Notes: generated from the letters alone by a model not told the origin. A stretch of DNA of 64,000 nt from Comamonas thiooxydans (GCF_000964545.1 NZ_BBVD01000004.1:434001-498000); one strand, 5' to 3'; counted from the first letter of the stretch, positions 42,379 to 50,862 are shown. Program-made: numbers and translations.

Positions 42379-44121
42379 ATGGCCACCATGGACCGACGAG
42401 CCTACGCAGAAACCTTTGGTCCCACCGTGGGTGACCGATTGCGCCTGGCCGACACCGAGCTCATCGTCGAAGTCGAAAAAGACTACACCCTGGCCGCTGG
42501 CGGCTATGGTGAGGAAGTGAAGTTCGGCGGCGGCAAGACCATCCGCGACGGCATGGCGCAAAGCCAGCGCACACGCGACGGGACGGGAACAGGGCCCTCT
42601 CGCGGCGGCTCGGTCGACACCGTGCTGACCAACGCACTGATCCTGGACCACTGGGGCATCGTCAAGGCCGACATCGGCCTCAAGGACGGCCGCATCGTGG
42701 CCATAGGCAAGGCCGGCAACCCCGACACTCAGCCGGGCGTGAGCATCATCATCGGCCCGGGCACGGAGATCATCTCCTGCGAAGGCAATATCGTCACCGC
42801 AGGCGGCATCGACACCCATATCCATTTCATTGCCCCGCAGCAGATCGAAGAAGCACTGACCAGCGGCGTGACCACCATGATCGGCGGCGGCACCGGCCCG
42901 GCCACCGGCACCTTCGCCACCACCTGCACGCCAGGCCCCTGGCATATGGAACGCATGCTGCAGGCCGCCGACGCCTTCCCCATGAATCTGGGTTTTCTGG
43001 GCAAGGGCAATGCCAGCCTGCCCGGCGGCCTGCACGAGCAGATCAATGCCGGCGCCATCGGCCTCAAGCTGCACGAGGACTGGGGCAGCACGCCGGCAGC
43101 GATCAGCAACTGCCTCGATGTGGCCGAAGACACCGACACCCAGGTCGCCATCCACACCGACACGCTCAACGAGTCCGGCTTTGTGGAGGACACCGTGGCC
43201 GCCTTCAAGGGCCGCACCATTCACACCTTCCACACCGAAGGCGCGGGTGGCGGCCATGCGCCCGACATCCTCAAGGTGGTGGGCGAGGCCAATGTGCTAC
43301 CCAGCTCCACCAACCCCACGCGCCCCTACACCATCAACACGCTGGACGAGCATGTGGACATGCTCATGGTCTGCCACCACCTGGACGCCGGCATTGCCGA
43401 AGACCTGGCCTTTGCCGAAAGCCGCATCCGCAAGGAAACGATTGCTGCCGAGGACATCCTGCACGACATCGGCGCGATCAGCATGTTCAGCTCCGACAGC
43501 CAGGCCATGGGCCGCGTGGGCGAGGTCATACTGCGCACCTGGCAGACGGCGCACAAGATGAAGCTGCAGCGCGGCGCCCTGAGTGGTGACGGCGCGCGCA
43601 ACGACAACTTCCGCATCAAGCGCTACATCGCCAAATACACCATCAATCCCGCGATTGCCCATGGCATCAGCCACGAGGTGGGCAGCATCGAGGTGGGCAA
43701 GTGGGCCGATATCGTGATCTGGAAGCCGGCCTTCTTTGGTGTCAAGCCGTTTTGCATACTCAAGGGCGGCAGCATCGCCATGGCGGCCATGGGCGATCCG
43801 AACGCCTCCATTCCCACGCCTCAGCCCGTGCATTACCGCCCCATGTTCGCGAGCTTTGGCGGAGCGCTTGCCAGGACCTCGCTGACCTTTGTCTCCCAGG
43901 CCGGACTTGCCGCCGGCATCGGCCAGCGCTTCGGCCTGCAAAAGACCTTGTCGGCGGTGAAGGGCATACGCAATGTGAAGAAGCAGCACATGATCCACAA
44001 CGATCTGGCGCCACATATGGAGGTGGATGCCCAGACCTATGCCGTGCGCGCCAATGGCGATCTGCTGACCTGCGAGCCCGCGGTCAGCCTGCCCATGGCA
44101 CAGCGCTATTTTCTGTTCTGA
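42379..44121 (+). CDS. ureC: Urease alpha subunit UreC (catalytic)
   Basis: 580 residues. It carries the nickel ligands HIHFIAP (HxH), the lysine that becomes carbamylated (Lys230 in GLKLHEDWG), and the catalytic-flap region MVCHHLDAGIAEDLAFAESRIR. Residues GGIDTHIHF and SSDSQAMGRVGEV are further signatures. Start MATMDRRAYAETFGPTVGDR fits the family. It hydrolyses urea with the two-nickel centre. Its last 16 bases overlap the antisense cyclotransferase-like gene. Confidence 0.97.
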   Translation: MATMDRRAYAETFGPTVGDRLRLADTELIVEVEKDYTLAAGGYGEEVKFGGGKTIRDGMAQSQRTRDGTGTGPSRGGSVDTVLTNALILDHWGIVKADIGLKDGRIVAIGKAGNPDTQPGVSIIIGPGTEIISCEGNIVTAGGIDTHIHFIAPQQIEEALTSGVTTMIGGGTGPATGTFATTCTPGPWHMERMLQAADAFPMNLGFLGKGNASLPGGLHEQINAGAIGLKLHEDWGSTPAAISNCLDVAEDTDTQVAIHTDTLNESGFVEDTVAAFKGRTIHTFHTEGAGGGHAPDILKVVGEANVLPSSTNPTRPYTINTLDEHVDMLMVCHHLDAGIAEDLAFAESRIRKETIAAEDILHDIGAISMFSSDSQAMGRVGEVILRTWQTAHKMKLQRGALSGDGARNDNFRIKRYIAKYTINPAIAHGISHEVGSIEVGKWADIVIWKPAFFGVKPFCILKGGSIAMAAMGDPNASIPTPQPVHYRPMFASFGGALARTSLTFVSQAGLAAGIGQRFGLQKTLSAVKGIRNVKKQHMIHNDLAPHMEVDAQTYAVRANGDLLTCEPAVSLPMAQRYFLF

Positions 44122-44612
44122 GCGGTGTTGAGCTGAAACTCCGAATCCGGATGCTGCATGCCCTTGCCCTCAAACCAGGCCAGCCAGTCACTGACGGCAA
44201 GCTCCGGCGCAGCGCTCACGGTGGCGGGCAAGGCCTCGTACACCAGCACAGTGATGGACTGCTGACCGCCCTGGGTCAGCATCACGGGCAGGGTCAGAAT
44301 GCGCTTGACGTATTCGCCCAGGTCTTCGGGCCACAGGCCTTCGATGCGATCCATGGCCCGCTCCAGCGCTGCGTCCATGGGGTAGACCTCGGCCAGCACG
44401 GTCTGCGAGCCTTGCAGCCTCAGGCCCGGGTACCAGCCGAGGTCATGCAAAATGCCGGTCAGCTGGGTCCTGCCGACACAGGCGACGCCCGGCTGGAGCC
44501 TTGCAATATCGTTGATGCCACCGGCACGCAAAGTGCCATACACCGCCACATAGGCTGCGCCACAGCCCTGCCAGTCGGCAGGCGCATCATGCAAAGAGGT
44601 CGGGGCGGCCAT
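44106..44612 (-). CDS. Gamma-glutamylcyclotransferase-like (AIG2/GGCT-fold) protein
   Basis: 168 residues from ATG 44612 with the signature YGTLRAGG at the start of the fold and DRIEGLWPEDLGEYVKRI, typical of GGCT-fold proteins (a YGTLR loop and a catalytic Glu). It is transcribed against the urease operon and its end overlaps ureC by 16 bp. Family members form 5-oxoproline from gamma-glutamyl peptides or amines, but a function here is not indicated. Confidence 0.72.
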   Translation of the reverse strand: MAAPTSLHDAPADWQGCGAAYVAVYGTLRAGGINDIARLQPGVACVGRTQLTGILHDLGWYPGLRLQGSQTVLAEVYPMDAALERAMDRIEGLWPEDLGEYVKRILTLPVMLTQGGQQSITVLVYEALPATVSAAPELAVSDWLAWFEGKGMQHPDSEFQLNTAQNRK

Positions 44613-44721
44613 TTCTGTCGAAGTTTCCAAAAGAGTTGTCCATCAAAATCACTGATATGCGCAGCGCATGCAACATGCGCGCCAATCTGGTCCGGGCCTT
44701 TTATTTCATTGTGAGTTCACC

Positions 44722-45243
44722 ATGCTGACTGCCAACAAACTGCTGCTCCAGGGCCAGGGCCTTTCCGCCGTCATCCTCAAACGCGCCGCGTCCGTGGAAC
44801 TGGACTGGGACGTACGTCAGAAGAGCCGCTTCGCCGCCACCGACAGCCAGGGTCGCGAGCTGGCCGTCTTCTTGCCACGCGGCCAGGCTGTGCGCGGCGG
44901 CGATGTACTGGTGGCCGAAGACGGCAGCCTGATCCGCGTGCTGGCCGCGCCGCAAAAAGTGCTGCATATCACGGCCTGCGCCGAGCATGGCACGCCGTTT
45001 GACCTGATGCGCGCGGCCTACCATCTGGGCAACCGCCATGTGCCGATCGAGCTGCAGCCCGACCACCTGAAGATCGAACCCGACCATGTGCTGGCCGATA
45101 TGCTGCGCAGCATGCATATGACGGTGGTCGAAGCCGATCTGCCGTTCGAGCCCGAAGGAGGCGCCTATGGCGGCCATGTGACCAATGACGGCCACAGCCA
45201 CCATCATCACGGCCATGGACACTCGCATGACCACGCCCACTGA
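44722..45243 (+). CDS. ureE: Urease accessory nickel-binding protein UreE
   Basis: 173 residues from ATG 44722, with GTGAG upstream. UreE N-terminal domain (LDWDVRQKSRFAATDSQG, LAVFLPRGQAVRGGDVLV) and the C-terminal metal-binding domain (AYHLGNRHVPIEL) are present, with the conserved His of GNRH. A His-rich tail (HSHHHHGHGHSHDHAH) provides extra nickel storage. Its last codons overlap ureF by 17 bp. Confidence 0.95.
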   Translation: MLTANKLLLQGQGLSAVILKRAASVELDWDVRQKSRFAATDSQGRELAVFLPRGQAVRGGDVLVAEDGSLIRVLAAPQKVLHITACAEHGTPFDLMRAAYHLGNRHVPIELQPDHLKIEPDHVLADMLRSMHMTVVEADLPFEPEGGAYGGHVTNDGHSHHHHGHGHSHDHAH

Positions 45244-45943
45244 GCCACTGCTGGCTCTTGGCGCGCAGAGCTTTCTGCAGCTGATGTGGCTGGCCTCGCC
45301 GGCCCTGCCCATCGGCGGCTTTTCCTACTCGGAAGGGCTTGAAGCAGCCATCAATGCGGCGCTGGTCGCAACGGAAGCAGAGGCCGCCGGCTGGCTGGTG
45401 CAGCAGCTGCATCTGACCCAGTCGCGCGGGGACATGGCCTTGATTGCGCAGGCCATGCCGGCCTGGAAAGGCGCCGATCTGGCGCGCATCGCCAGCCTCA
45501 ACCAGTGGGTAAGAGTCACGCGCGAAACCAGCGAGCTGCGCCTGCAGACCGAGCAGATGGGCCGCTCGCTGACCGAGTGGCTGAAAAACCGCTACGCCGA
45601 TGAAGCAGTCCCTCTGGCCTGCGTCCACTGGCTGGCCGCGCAGGATGCCAGCTACCCCATCGCCTTCTCGCTGGCGGCCCAATGCACCGGAGCCACGCCG
45701 CGCGATGCGCTGCTGGCCTATGCCTTTGGCTGGGCCGAGAACATGGTTCAGGCCGCCATCAAGACCGTGCCCCTGGGCCAGAGCGCCGGCCAGCGCATCC
45801 TGGCGCGACTGACTTCCGAGATTCCTGCCGCCGTCGAATACGCGCTGGCATTGCCGGACAACGCAAGACAGGCTTTTTCGCCCATGCTGGCCATTCTCTC
45901 GGCCCAGCATGAACACCAGTATTCTCGACTTTTCCGTAGCTGA
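45227..45943 (+). CDS. ureF: Urease accessory protein UreF
   Basis: 238 residues from ATG 45227 (MTTPTEPLL), inside the ureE tail. The frame extends upstream to 45185 but that part reads over His-rich ureE codons. UreF signatures: LASPALPIGGFSYSEGLE, TSELRLQTEQMGRSL and GWAENMVQAAIKTVPLGQ. It acts as the GTPase-linked scaffold in the UreDFG activation complex. Confidence 0.94.
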   Translation: MTTPTEPLLALGAQSFLQLMWLASPALPIGGFSYSEGLEAAINAALVATEAEAAGWLVQQLHLTQSRGDMALIAQAMPAWKGADLARIASLNQWVRVTRETSELRLQTEQMGRSLTEWLKNRYADEAVPLACVHWLAAQDASYPIAFSLAAQCTGATPRDALLAYAFGWAENMVQAAIKTVPLGQSAGQRILARLTSEIPAAVEYALALPDNARQAFSPMLAILSAQHEHQYSRLFRS

Positions 45944-45956
45944 ACCTTCGTCCGCC

Positions 45957-46289
45957 ATGTCTGCACTGTTTGCCGCCACACCCCAGCCACCGTACTACGC
46001 CGCCATCTTCACCTCCCAGCGCACCCAGGAGGACCGGGGCTATGGCGAGATGGCCGACCGCATGGTGGAGCTGGCCGGCCAGCAAGCAGGCTATCTGGGC
46101 GCTGAAAGCACCCGCGATGCCCAGGGCTTCGGCATCACCGTGTCTTACTGGGAAAGCGAGGAAGCCATCCGTCAATGGAAGCACAACGCCGAGCACCAGA
46201 TCGCCCAGGAAAAAGGTCACACCGCCTGGTACCAGCATTTCGAGCTGCGCATTGCCAAGGTGGAGCGTGCCTACGGCAAGGCCCGCTGA
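45957..46289 (+). CDS. ABM-family (antibiotic biosynthesis monooxygenase-like) protein inside the urease operon
   Basis: 110 residues from ATG 45957. It has the dimeric ferredoxin-like fold pattern of ABM proteins (YYAAIFTSQRTQEDRGYG, FGITVSYWESEEAIRQWK, AWYQHFELRIAKVERAYG). Family members often act as quinol or heme-related monooxygenases. It sits 13 bp after ureF and 32 bp before ureG, so it is co-transcribed with urease genes. No known urease role. Confidence 0.8.
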   Translation: MSALFAATPQPPYYAAIFTSQRTQEDRGYGEMADRMVELAGQQAGYLGAESTRDAQGFGITVSYWESEEAIRQWKHNAEHQIAQEKGHTAWYQHFELRIAKVERAYGKAR

Positions 46290-46321
46290 TCGCAACCCTC
46301 TCACCCCCGAAAGAACTCACC

Positions 46322-46981
46322 ATGTCGACCGCACTGCACCATATCCCCAACCGCACCAAGAAGCTGCCGCCGCTGCGCGTGGGCATAGGCGGGCCCGTGG
46401 GCTCGGGCAAGACCACGATTCTGGAGATGCTCTGCAAGGCCATGCGCGGCAAATGGGACCTGGTTGCCATCACCAACGACATCTACACCAAGGAGGATCA
46501 GCGCCTGCTGACCATCAGTGGTGCCCTGCCCGCCGAGCGCATCATGGGGGTGGAAACCGGCGGCTGCCCGCACACGGCGATTCGCGAGGACGCCTCCATC
46601 AACCTGGAAGCCATCGACCGCATGCTCAAGGACTTCCCCGATGCCGACATCGTCTTCATCGAATCGGGCGGCGACAACCTGGCGGCCACCTTCAGCCCCG
46701 AGCTGTCGGATCTGACCATCTACGTGATCGACGTGGCAGCAGGCGAGAAGATTCCGCGCAAGGGCGGCCCCGGCATCACCAAGAGCGATCTCTTCGTCAT
46801 CAACAAGACCGACCTGGCCCCCCATGTGGGCGCCAATCTGGACATCATGCGCAGCGACACCATCAAGCAGCGCACCACGCCCAAGGGGCTCAAGCCTTTT
46901 GTGATGACCAATCTCAAGACACTGGAAGGTCTGGACGAGGTGGTGACCTTCATAGAAAAACAGGGCCTGCTGGCGGCCTGA
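46322..46981 (+). CDS. ureG: Urease accessory GTPase UreG
   Basis: 219 residues from ATG 46322 with the P-loop GPVGSGKT (24-31), the CxH-type nickel motif in ETGGCPHTAIREDASIN and the switch region FIESGGDNLAATFSPEL. It is the GTP-hydrolysing nickel donor for apo-urease with UreE. Last gene of the operon. The first 150 codons of the longer frame to 46175 overlap the ABM gene and are not used. Confidence 0.96.
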   Translation: MSTALHHIPNRTKKLPPLRVGIGGPVGSGKTTILEMLCKAMRGKWDLVAITNDIYTKEDQRLLTISGALPAERIMGVETGGCPHTAIREDASINLEAIDRMLKDFPDADIVFIESGGDNLAATFSPELSDLTIYVIDVAAGEKIPRKGGPGITKSDLFVINKTDLAPHVGANLDIMRSDTIKQRTTPKGLKPFVMTNLKTLEGLDEVVTFIEKQGLLAA

Positions 46982-46997
46982 TCATCTCTTTCGGGAC

Positions 46998-47024
46998 GAA
47001 AAAAAGCCGCCTTGAGCGGCGGCT
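46998..47024 (-). terminator. Intrinsic terminator of the small minus-strand unit
   Basis: Arms AGCCGCC (47005-47011) and GGCGGCT (47018-47024) around a six-base loop. On the minus strand the stem is followed by seven T bases (47004 down to 46998), the stronger direction; on the plus strand only GTTTCT follows, so it can also close the urease operon weakly. Confidence 0.85.
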
Positions 47025-47045
47025 GTTTCTCGAACCAGTGCGTGA

Positions 47046-47123
47046 TTACTGGTTGGCCAGGTCCAGATGGAACTCGCGAGCTTCTTGGATGAATTCGATC
47101 AGGGAGTTGATAGCTTGGCGCAT
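47046..47123 (-). CDS. Small ORF of 25 codons (orphan)
   Basis: The minus strand reads MRQAINSLIEFIQEAREFHLDLANQ-stop in compact form; its composition is amphipathic, with acidic residues spaced as in a helix. It is too short for ordinary gene calling. What supports it is context: a promoter at 47230-47258, a leader of about 100 bases and an intrinsic terminator right behind it. No strong ribosome binding site is seen (GAAAG nine bases before the ATG). It could be a small protein or part of a small RNA. No family was recognised. Confidence 0.5.
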   Translation of the reverse strand: MRQAINSLIEFIQEAREFHLDLANQ

Positions 47124-47208
47124 GATGAGCTTTCTATGAAATCAAGAGATGCACTTCAAGCGATGGACAGCACGCATCTCATGTACTGTCATTCGCGGGT
47201 TAAGCCTT

Positions 47209-47222
47209 AAGGGTTAACCCTT
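47209..47222. promoter_or_regulatory. AAGGGTTAACCCTT palindrome at the predicted start site
   Basis: A perfect 14-bp palindrome beginning about eight bases after the -10 box of the minus-strand promoter, so it covers the predicted start region. Position suits a repressor site. A shorter copy of the same palindrome (GGGTTAACCC with TTGT) is at 5033-5046. Confidence 0.55.
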
Positions 47223-47229
47223 GTGGCTA

Positions 47230-47258
47230 AGTATAAACCACTATCTTCGTTTTTGCAA
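47230..47258 (-). promoter_or_regulatory. Sigma-70 promoter of the small minus-strand unit
   Basis: On the minus strand TTGCAA (47258-47253), 17 bases, then TATACT (47235-47230): four and five of six consensus bases with ideal spacing. The predicted start is near 47223, giving a transcript of about 225 bases to the terminator. Confidence 0.65.
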
Positions 47259-47606
47259 AGCCCGTCCTGCGCAAAGGACGTCAGACTCGTCAGCGCACTG
47301 ACTCGAAGTACTTGCTCACGCAGTTGCAAGGCCTGTGCAGGTCAATATTTGCGAGATTCCTGCATCAAAATTGCCGCAGAATGCTGTACTTTTCACCAGT
47401 AGGTCACCGAATTTGCCCTCCGACTGCTACGCTATGGCCTGTTGACAATATTTGTGGCGGGCTCACAACTCCCGCAGGTGGAAAGTGGAAATGGCGCGAG
47501 ATTGTGGTTTGCAGCAGATGGACGGGCTTGCGTCCCATCGAGTGAATGCCGACATCCAGCCCGGCCGATATGCAGCGCCCGCCTTCCGCCGCAAGGGAGT
47601 GCGCGC

Positions 47607-48122
47607 ATGAGCTCCACGCTGACCGGCCCGGGCACGACCGACTCCTGGCATATCACCACCATGAACCCCGCAGAAGCCCCCTGGCATCTGCTGCTGCTGG
47701 CCGACCCCTCGCGCGAGCGCGTCAAGCGCTATCTGCCCGGCTCCACCTGTTTTGGAGCGCGCCAGACGACCCAGTTCACGCCCAGCGGCCTCGGTGCCCT
47801 GATCGGCGTATGCGTGCTGGTCCCCGAGGGCGACGGCCTTCACCGATGGGAGCTGATGAATATGGCCGTGTCCACGGCCTGGCAGAGCAAGGGCATAGGT
47901 TCGGCCCTGCTGCAGCGCGCCATCCGTGAGATGCGCGAACGCGGCGTACAACAGCTGGAAGTGGGAACTGGCAGCTTTGGCGACCAGTTGCTGTTCTATC
48001 AACGCCTGGGGTTTCGCGTCACCGACATCGAGCGCGACTTCTTTTTGCAGAACTACACCACCCCGCTGTGGGAGCGCGGCGTGCAGCACAAAGACATGCT
48101 CAAGCTGACGCTGGATCTCTGA
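47607..48122 (+). CDS. GNAT-family N-acetyltransferase
   Basis: 171 residues from ATG 47607, preceded by AAGGGAG; the frame extends upstream to 47442 without a signal. GNAT features: LMNMAVSTAWQSKGIGSALL (acetyl-CoA loop with QSKGIG) and QQLEVGTGSFGDQLLFYQRLGF. The substrate is unknown. It is a single gene followed by a hairpin terminator. Confidence 0.85.
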   Translation: MSSTLTGPGTTDSWHITTMNPAEAPWHLLLLADPSRERVKRYLPGSTCFGARQTTQFTPSGLGALIGVCVLVPEGDGLHRWELMNMAVSTAWQSKGIGSALLQRAIREMRERGVQQLEVGTGSFGDQLLFYQRLGFRVTDIERDFFLQNYTTPLWERGVQHKDMLKLTLDL

Positions 48123-48193
48123 AAGCACTAGCGGCCGCCCCAAGATCTACAAGGCAGGGTGCCTGAAAAGCACAACGCACAAAGCACAAAGAA

Positions 48194-48217
48194 CAAGAGG
48201 CGCCGCAGCGCCTCTTG
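48194..48217. terminator. Hairpin between the GNAT and DAHP synthase genes
   Basis: Perfect ten-base arms CAAGAGGCGC and GCGCCTCTTG with a CGCA loop, between convergent genes. There is no long T run on either side, so it is a likely but not classical bidirectional terminator. Confidence 0.6.
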
Positions 48218-48241
48218 CTCATCCAGCCTCGTCCGGCTACC

Positions 48242-49378
48242 TCAGGCCGCCTTGAGGCGACGTGCGCGCACGGCGGCTGCCAGTTGCTCCAGCACCGGCG
48301 TCGTCTGCTCCATGCTGATGCAGGCATCGGTGAGCGAGACACCGTATTGCAGCTCCTGCCCTTCGACAATGTCCTGGCGGCCTTCGTGAATATGGCTTTC
48401 GATCATCACGCCGGTGATGCGTGTGTCGCCCCCCGCAATCTGCTGGGCCACATCCGCTGATACATCGATCTGGCGACGATGTTGCTTGCTGCTGTTGGCA
48501 TGCGAGAAGTCGATCATCACCTGCGGGTGCAGGCCCGCTTTTTCCAGCACTTCGCACGCGGCCTGAACATGGGCCGCGTCGTAGTTGGGAGCCTTGCCGC
48601 CGCGCAGGATGATGTGGCAGTCCTGATTGCCGCGTGTCTCGAAGATCGCACTCTGGCCCATCTTGGTCATGCCCATGAACGCATGCGAGGACTGGGCTGC
48701 CAAAATGGCATCGCTGGCCACCTTCACGCCGCCATCGGTGCCGTTCTTGAAGCCCACAGGGCAGCTCAGACCGCTGGCCAGCTGGCGATGGCTCTGGCTC
48801 TCCGTGGTGCGCGCACCAATCGCGCCCCAGCTGACCAGGTCGCTGATGAACTGCGGCGACAGCAGATCCAGGAATTCCGTGCCCGCGGGCAGGCCCAGCG
48901 CCAGCACATCGAGCAGCAGGCGGCGCGCCAGCTCCAGCCCTTCGTTGACGGCAAAGCTGCCGTCGCGGTACGGGTCATTGATATAGCCCTTCCAGCCCAC
49001 TGTAGTGCGCGGCTTCTCGAAGTAGACCCGCATCACGATCAGCAGATCGTCCTTGAGCGCATCGGCCTGGACCTTGAGCTGGCGCGCGTAATCCATGGCC
49101 TGATCGTGATCGTGAATGGAGCAAGGCCCGACCACCACCACCAGCCGGTCATCCTGGCCATGCAGCACGCGCGAGATGGCGGCTCGGCTGGATTCGACCA
49201 GCTGCTGCGCCTCTTCGGTCACGGGCAACCACTCTTCCAGCAGTGCCGGGGTCAGCAGCGGGCGCACGATCTTGATACGTGTGTCGTCAATGCGGGTCTT
49301 GTCCAGCGTGGTCAGTTTGGGCTGGGCCTTGCGGGCCGAAGCTGCGCTGGGATGCAGGGGCGTCGTGGAGGATGTCAT
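48242..49378 (-). CDS. aroG: 3-deoxy-7-phosphoheptulonate (DAHP) synthase, class I
   Basis: 378 residues with the AroF/G/H signatures VVVGPCSIHDHDQAMDYA, MRVYFEKPRTTVGWKGYIND and GLSCPVGFKNGTDG, plus the metal-site stretch PQVMIDFSHANSSKQ. It condenses phosphoenolpyruvate and erythrose 4-phosphate, the first step towards aromatic amino acids. Which of the three allosteric types it is cannot be told safely, so the symbol is a best guess. Single gene. Confidence 0.9.
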   Translation of the reverse strand: MTSSTTPLHPSAASARKAQPKLTTLDKTRIDDTRIKIVRPLLTPALLEEWLPVTEEAQQLVESSRAAISRVLHGQDDRLVVVVGPCSIHDHDQAMDYARQLKVQADALKDDLLIVMRVYFEKPRTTVGWKGYINDPYRDGSFAVNEGLELARRLLLDVLALGLPAGTEFLDLLSPQFISDLVSWGAIGARTTESQSHRQLASGLSCPVGFKNGTDGGVKVASDAILAAQSSHAFMGMTKMGQSAIFETRGNQDCHIILRGGKAPNYDAAHVQAACEVLEKAGLHPQVMIDFSHANSSKQHRRQIDVSADVAQQIAGGDTRITGVMIESHIHEGRQDIVEGQELQYGVSLTDACISMEQTTPVLEQLAAAVRARRLKAA

Positions 49379-49500
49379 CCCGCTATTGTCGCGCCATGCG
49401 CTTCACCCCACGCGTTCGTCCCCCGTCGCCATTCACGCCAGGAGATCGGGCGCAACCTCCACATGGGACTGCAGCGCTGGCCGGGACGAAGCCCGGGCAT

Positions 49501-49818
49501 TCATTCCGCCGACAGCTTCATCAGCACCAGACCGCTGACGATCAGGACAGCCGCTCCCACGCGCATGGCGCTGAGCTGCTCGCCCAGCACCGTGACGCCC
49601 ACCAGGAATGCACCCACGGCGCCGATACCGGTCCAGATCGTATACGCCGTGCCCAGGGGCAGCGTGCGCATGGCCACCGACAGCAGGCCAAAGCTGGCAA
49701 TCATGGCCACGATGGTGATGGCGCTGTATTTGAGGTTGGTGAAACCATGGGACTGCTTCATGGTGAAGGCCCAGACCACTTCCAGAACGCCGGCCACCAG
49801 CAGATAAACCCAAGCCAT
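49501..49818 (-). CDS. gdx: SugE/Gdx-type guanidinium exporter (SMR family)
   Basis: 105 residues, four membrane helices. It matches the SugE/Gdx subtype rather than EmrE: LLVAGVLEVVWAFTMKQSHGF, where Glu13 is the proton and substrate-binding carboxylate, and LPLGTAYTIWTGIGAVGAF. Gdx proteins export guanidinium in exchange for protons. The guanidine-II riboswitch in its leader agrees. ATG 49818 is preceded by AAGAGG. Confidence 0.93.
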   Translation of the reverse strand: MAWVYLLVAGVLEVVWAFTMKQSHGFTNLKYSAITIVAMIASFGLLSVAMRTLPLGTAYTIWTGIGAVGAFLVGVTVLGEQLSAMRVGAAVLIVSGLVLMKLSAE

Positions 49819-49843
49819 AGAAAACCTCTTTGAAGATCAAATG

Positions 49844-49905
49844 GCCAGGCCGTCCCGGCAGGAATACAGGCCATGCATCGCATGGCCTGGCAAGGTCGTC
49901 CCTGC
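49844..49905 (-). ncRNA. Guanidine-II (mini-ykkC) riboswitch
   Basis: On the minus strand two hairpins each close an ACGR tetraloop: GCAGGG-ACGA-CCTTGC (49905-49890) and GCCGGG-ACGG-CCTGGC (49859-49844), each a six-pair stem with one G-T pair. Paired ACGR hairpins just before a Gdx gene are diagnostic of guanidine-II. The linker (49867-49889) forms its own ten-pair hairpin, CAGGCCATGC-GAT-GCATGGCCTG. The second hairpin ends 25 bases before the start codon; binding should free the ribosome site and turn the exporter on. Confidence 0.88.
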
Positions 49906-50058
49906 GGCATGAATCCTAATCCGCATGGGCAAATCCGGGCCAGCCATGGGTGGTTCGGCCGCCACAATCTTGGGCCGATTTCTCGTCCGATTCGACGATG
50001 TCGCAGCGCCGGCGGCACTGCACAGTGACTCGTCCATGGAACGAGGAAGAGCTGAACA

Positions 50059-50862
50059 ATGAACCGACTGCAAGACCACGTAGCCCTGATCACGGGCGCA
50101 GGTGCCGGCATTGGCAAAGGCGTGGCACGCCGCTTTGCGGCGGAAGGCGCCAGCCTGTGGCTGGCCGATATCAATGCCGAAACCTGTGCCAGGGCCGCCG
50201 CAGAAATCCGCGCCGAATTTGGCGTTCAGGTGGGACATGCCGTGGCCGATGTGAGCGAGCATGTCGCCGTGCAGAGCATGGTCGATGCCGCCCTGGCGCA
50301 GTTCGGCCACATCGACATCCTCGTCAACAATGCCTGGGGTCGGCGCCCCGGCAGCCAGCCCGGCTTTGCCAGGGTCGAAACGCTCGGCGATCTCGATTCC
50401 GACTGGGCCTGGCGCATAGGTGCGCAATCGGCGCTCTGGGCCATGCAGGCAGTCTTCCCCAGCATGAAGGAGCGACGCTGGGGCCGGGTCATCAATATGT
50501 GCTCGCTCAACGGCGTCAACGCCCACCCCTATTCGGCGGACTACAACATGGCCAAGGAAGCGCTGCGCACGCTCACCCGCTCTGCCGCGCGCGAATGGGC
50601 GGCCTTTGGCATCTGCTGCAACGCCCTGTGTCCCGGCGCGGCCACCGAAGCCTATCAAAGATTTGCGGCGAGCCAGCCCGAGAACGCAGCCGACATGCTG
50701 CGCCTGAACCCCATGGGCCATATGGGCGATCCCGAGCAGGACATTGGCGGCGCGGCCCTATTCCTGGCCAGCGAAGACTGCCGCTATGTCACGGGCAATA
50801 CGCTGTTTGTCGATGGCGGCAGCCATATCAACGGCGTGCCGTGGCTGCCCAGAACGAAGTGA
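50059..50862 (+). CDS. SDR-family oxidoreductase
   Basis: 267 residues with the classical short-chain dehydrogenase motifs: cofactor loop TGAGAGIGKG (12-21), the NNAW stretch (ILVNNAWG), catalytic Ser149 and Tyr162-x3-Lys166 (YNMAK). An acidic LADIN after the second strand favours NAD. The substrate is unknown. It precedes the fosfomycin-resistance-like gene by about 50 bp on the same strand. Confidence 0.88.
   Translation: MNRLQDHVALITGAGAGIGKGVARRFAAEGASLWLADINAETCARAAAEIRAEFGVQVGHAVADVSEHVAVQSMVDAALAQFGHIDILVNNAWGRRPGSQPGFARVETLGDLDSDWAWRIGAQSALWAMQAVFPSMKERRWGRVINMCSLNGVNAHPYSADYNMAKEALRTLTRSAAREWAAFGICCNALCPGAATEAYQRFAASQPENAADMLRLNPMGHMGDPEQDIGGAALFLASEDCRYVTGNTLFVDGGSHINGVPWLPRTK

Larger units (their letters stand above)
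47124..47606. other. Intergenic region holding the small-unit promoter
   Basis: Contains on the minus strand a promoter (47230-47258) and palindrome (47209-47222) for the 25-codon unit. The rest, up to the GNAT gene at 47607, shows only a short dyad CGTCCT-N6-AGGACG (47263-47280) and no recognisable gene. Confidence 0.6.
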
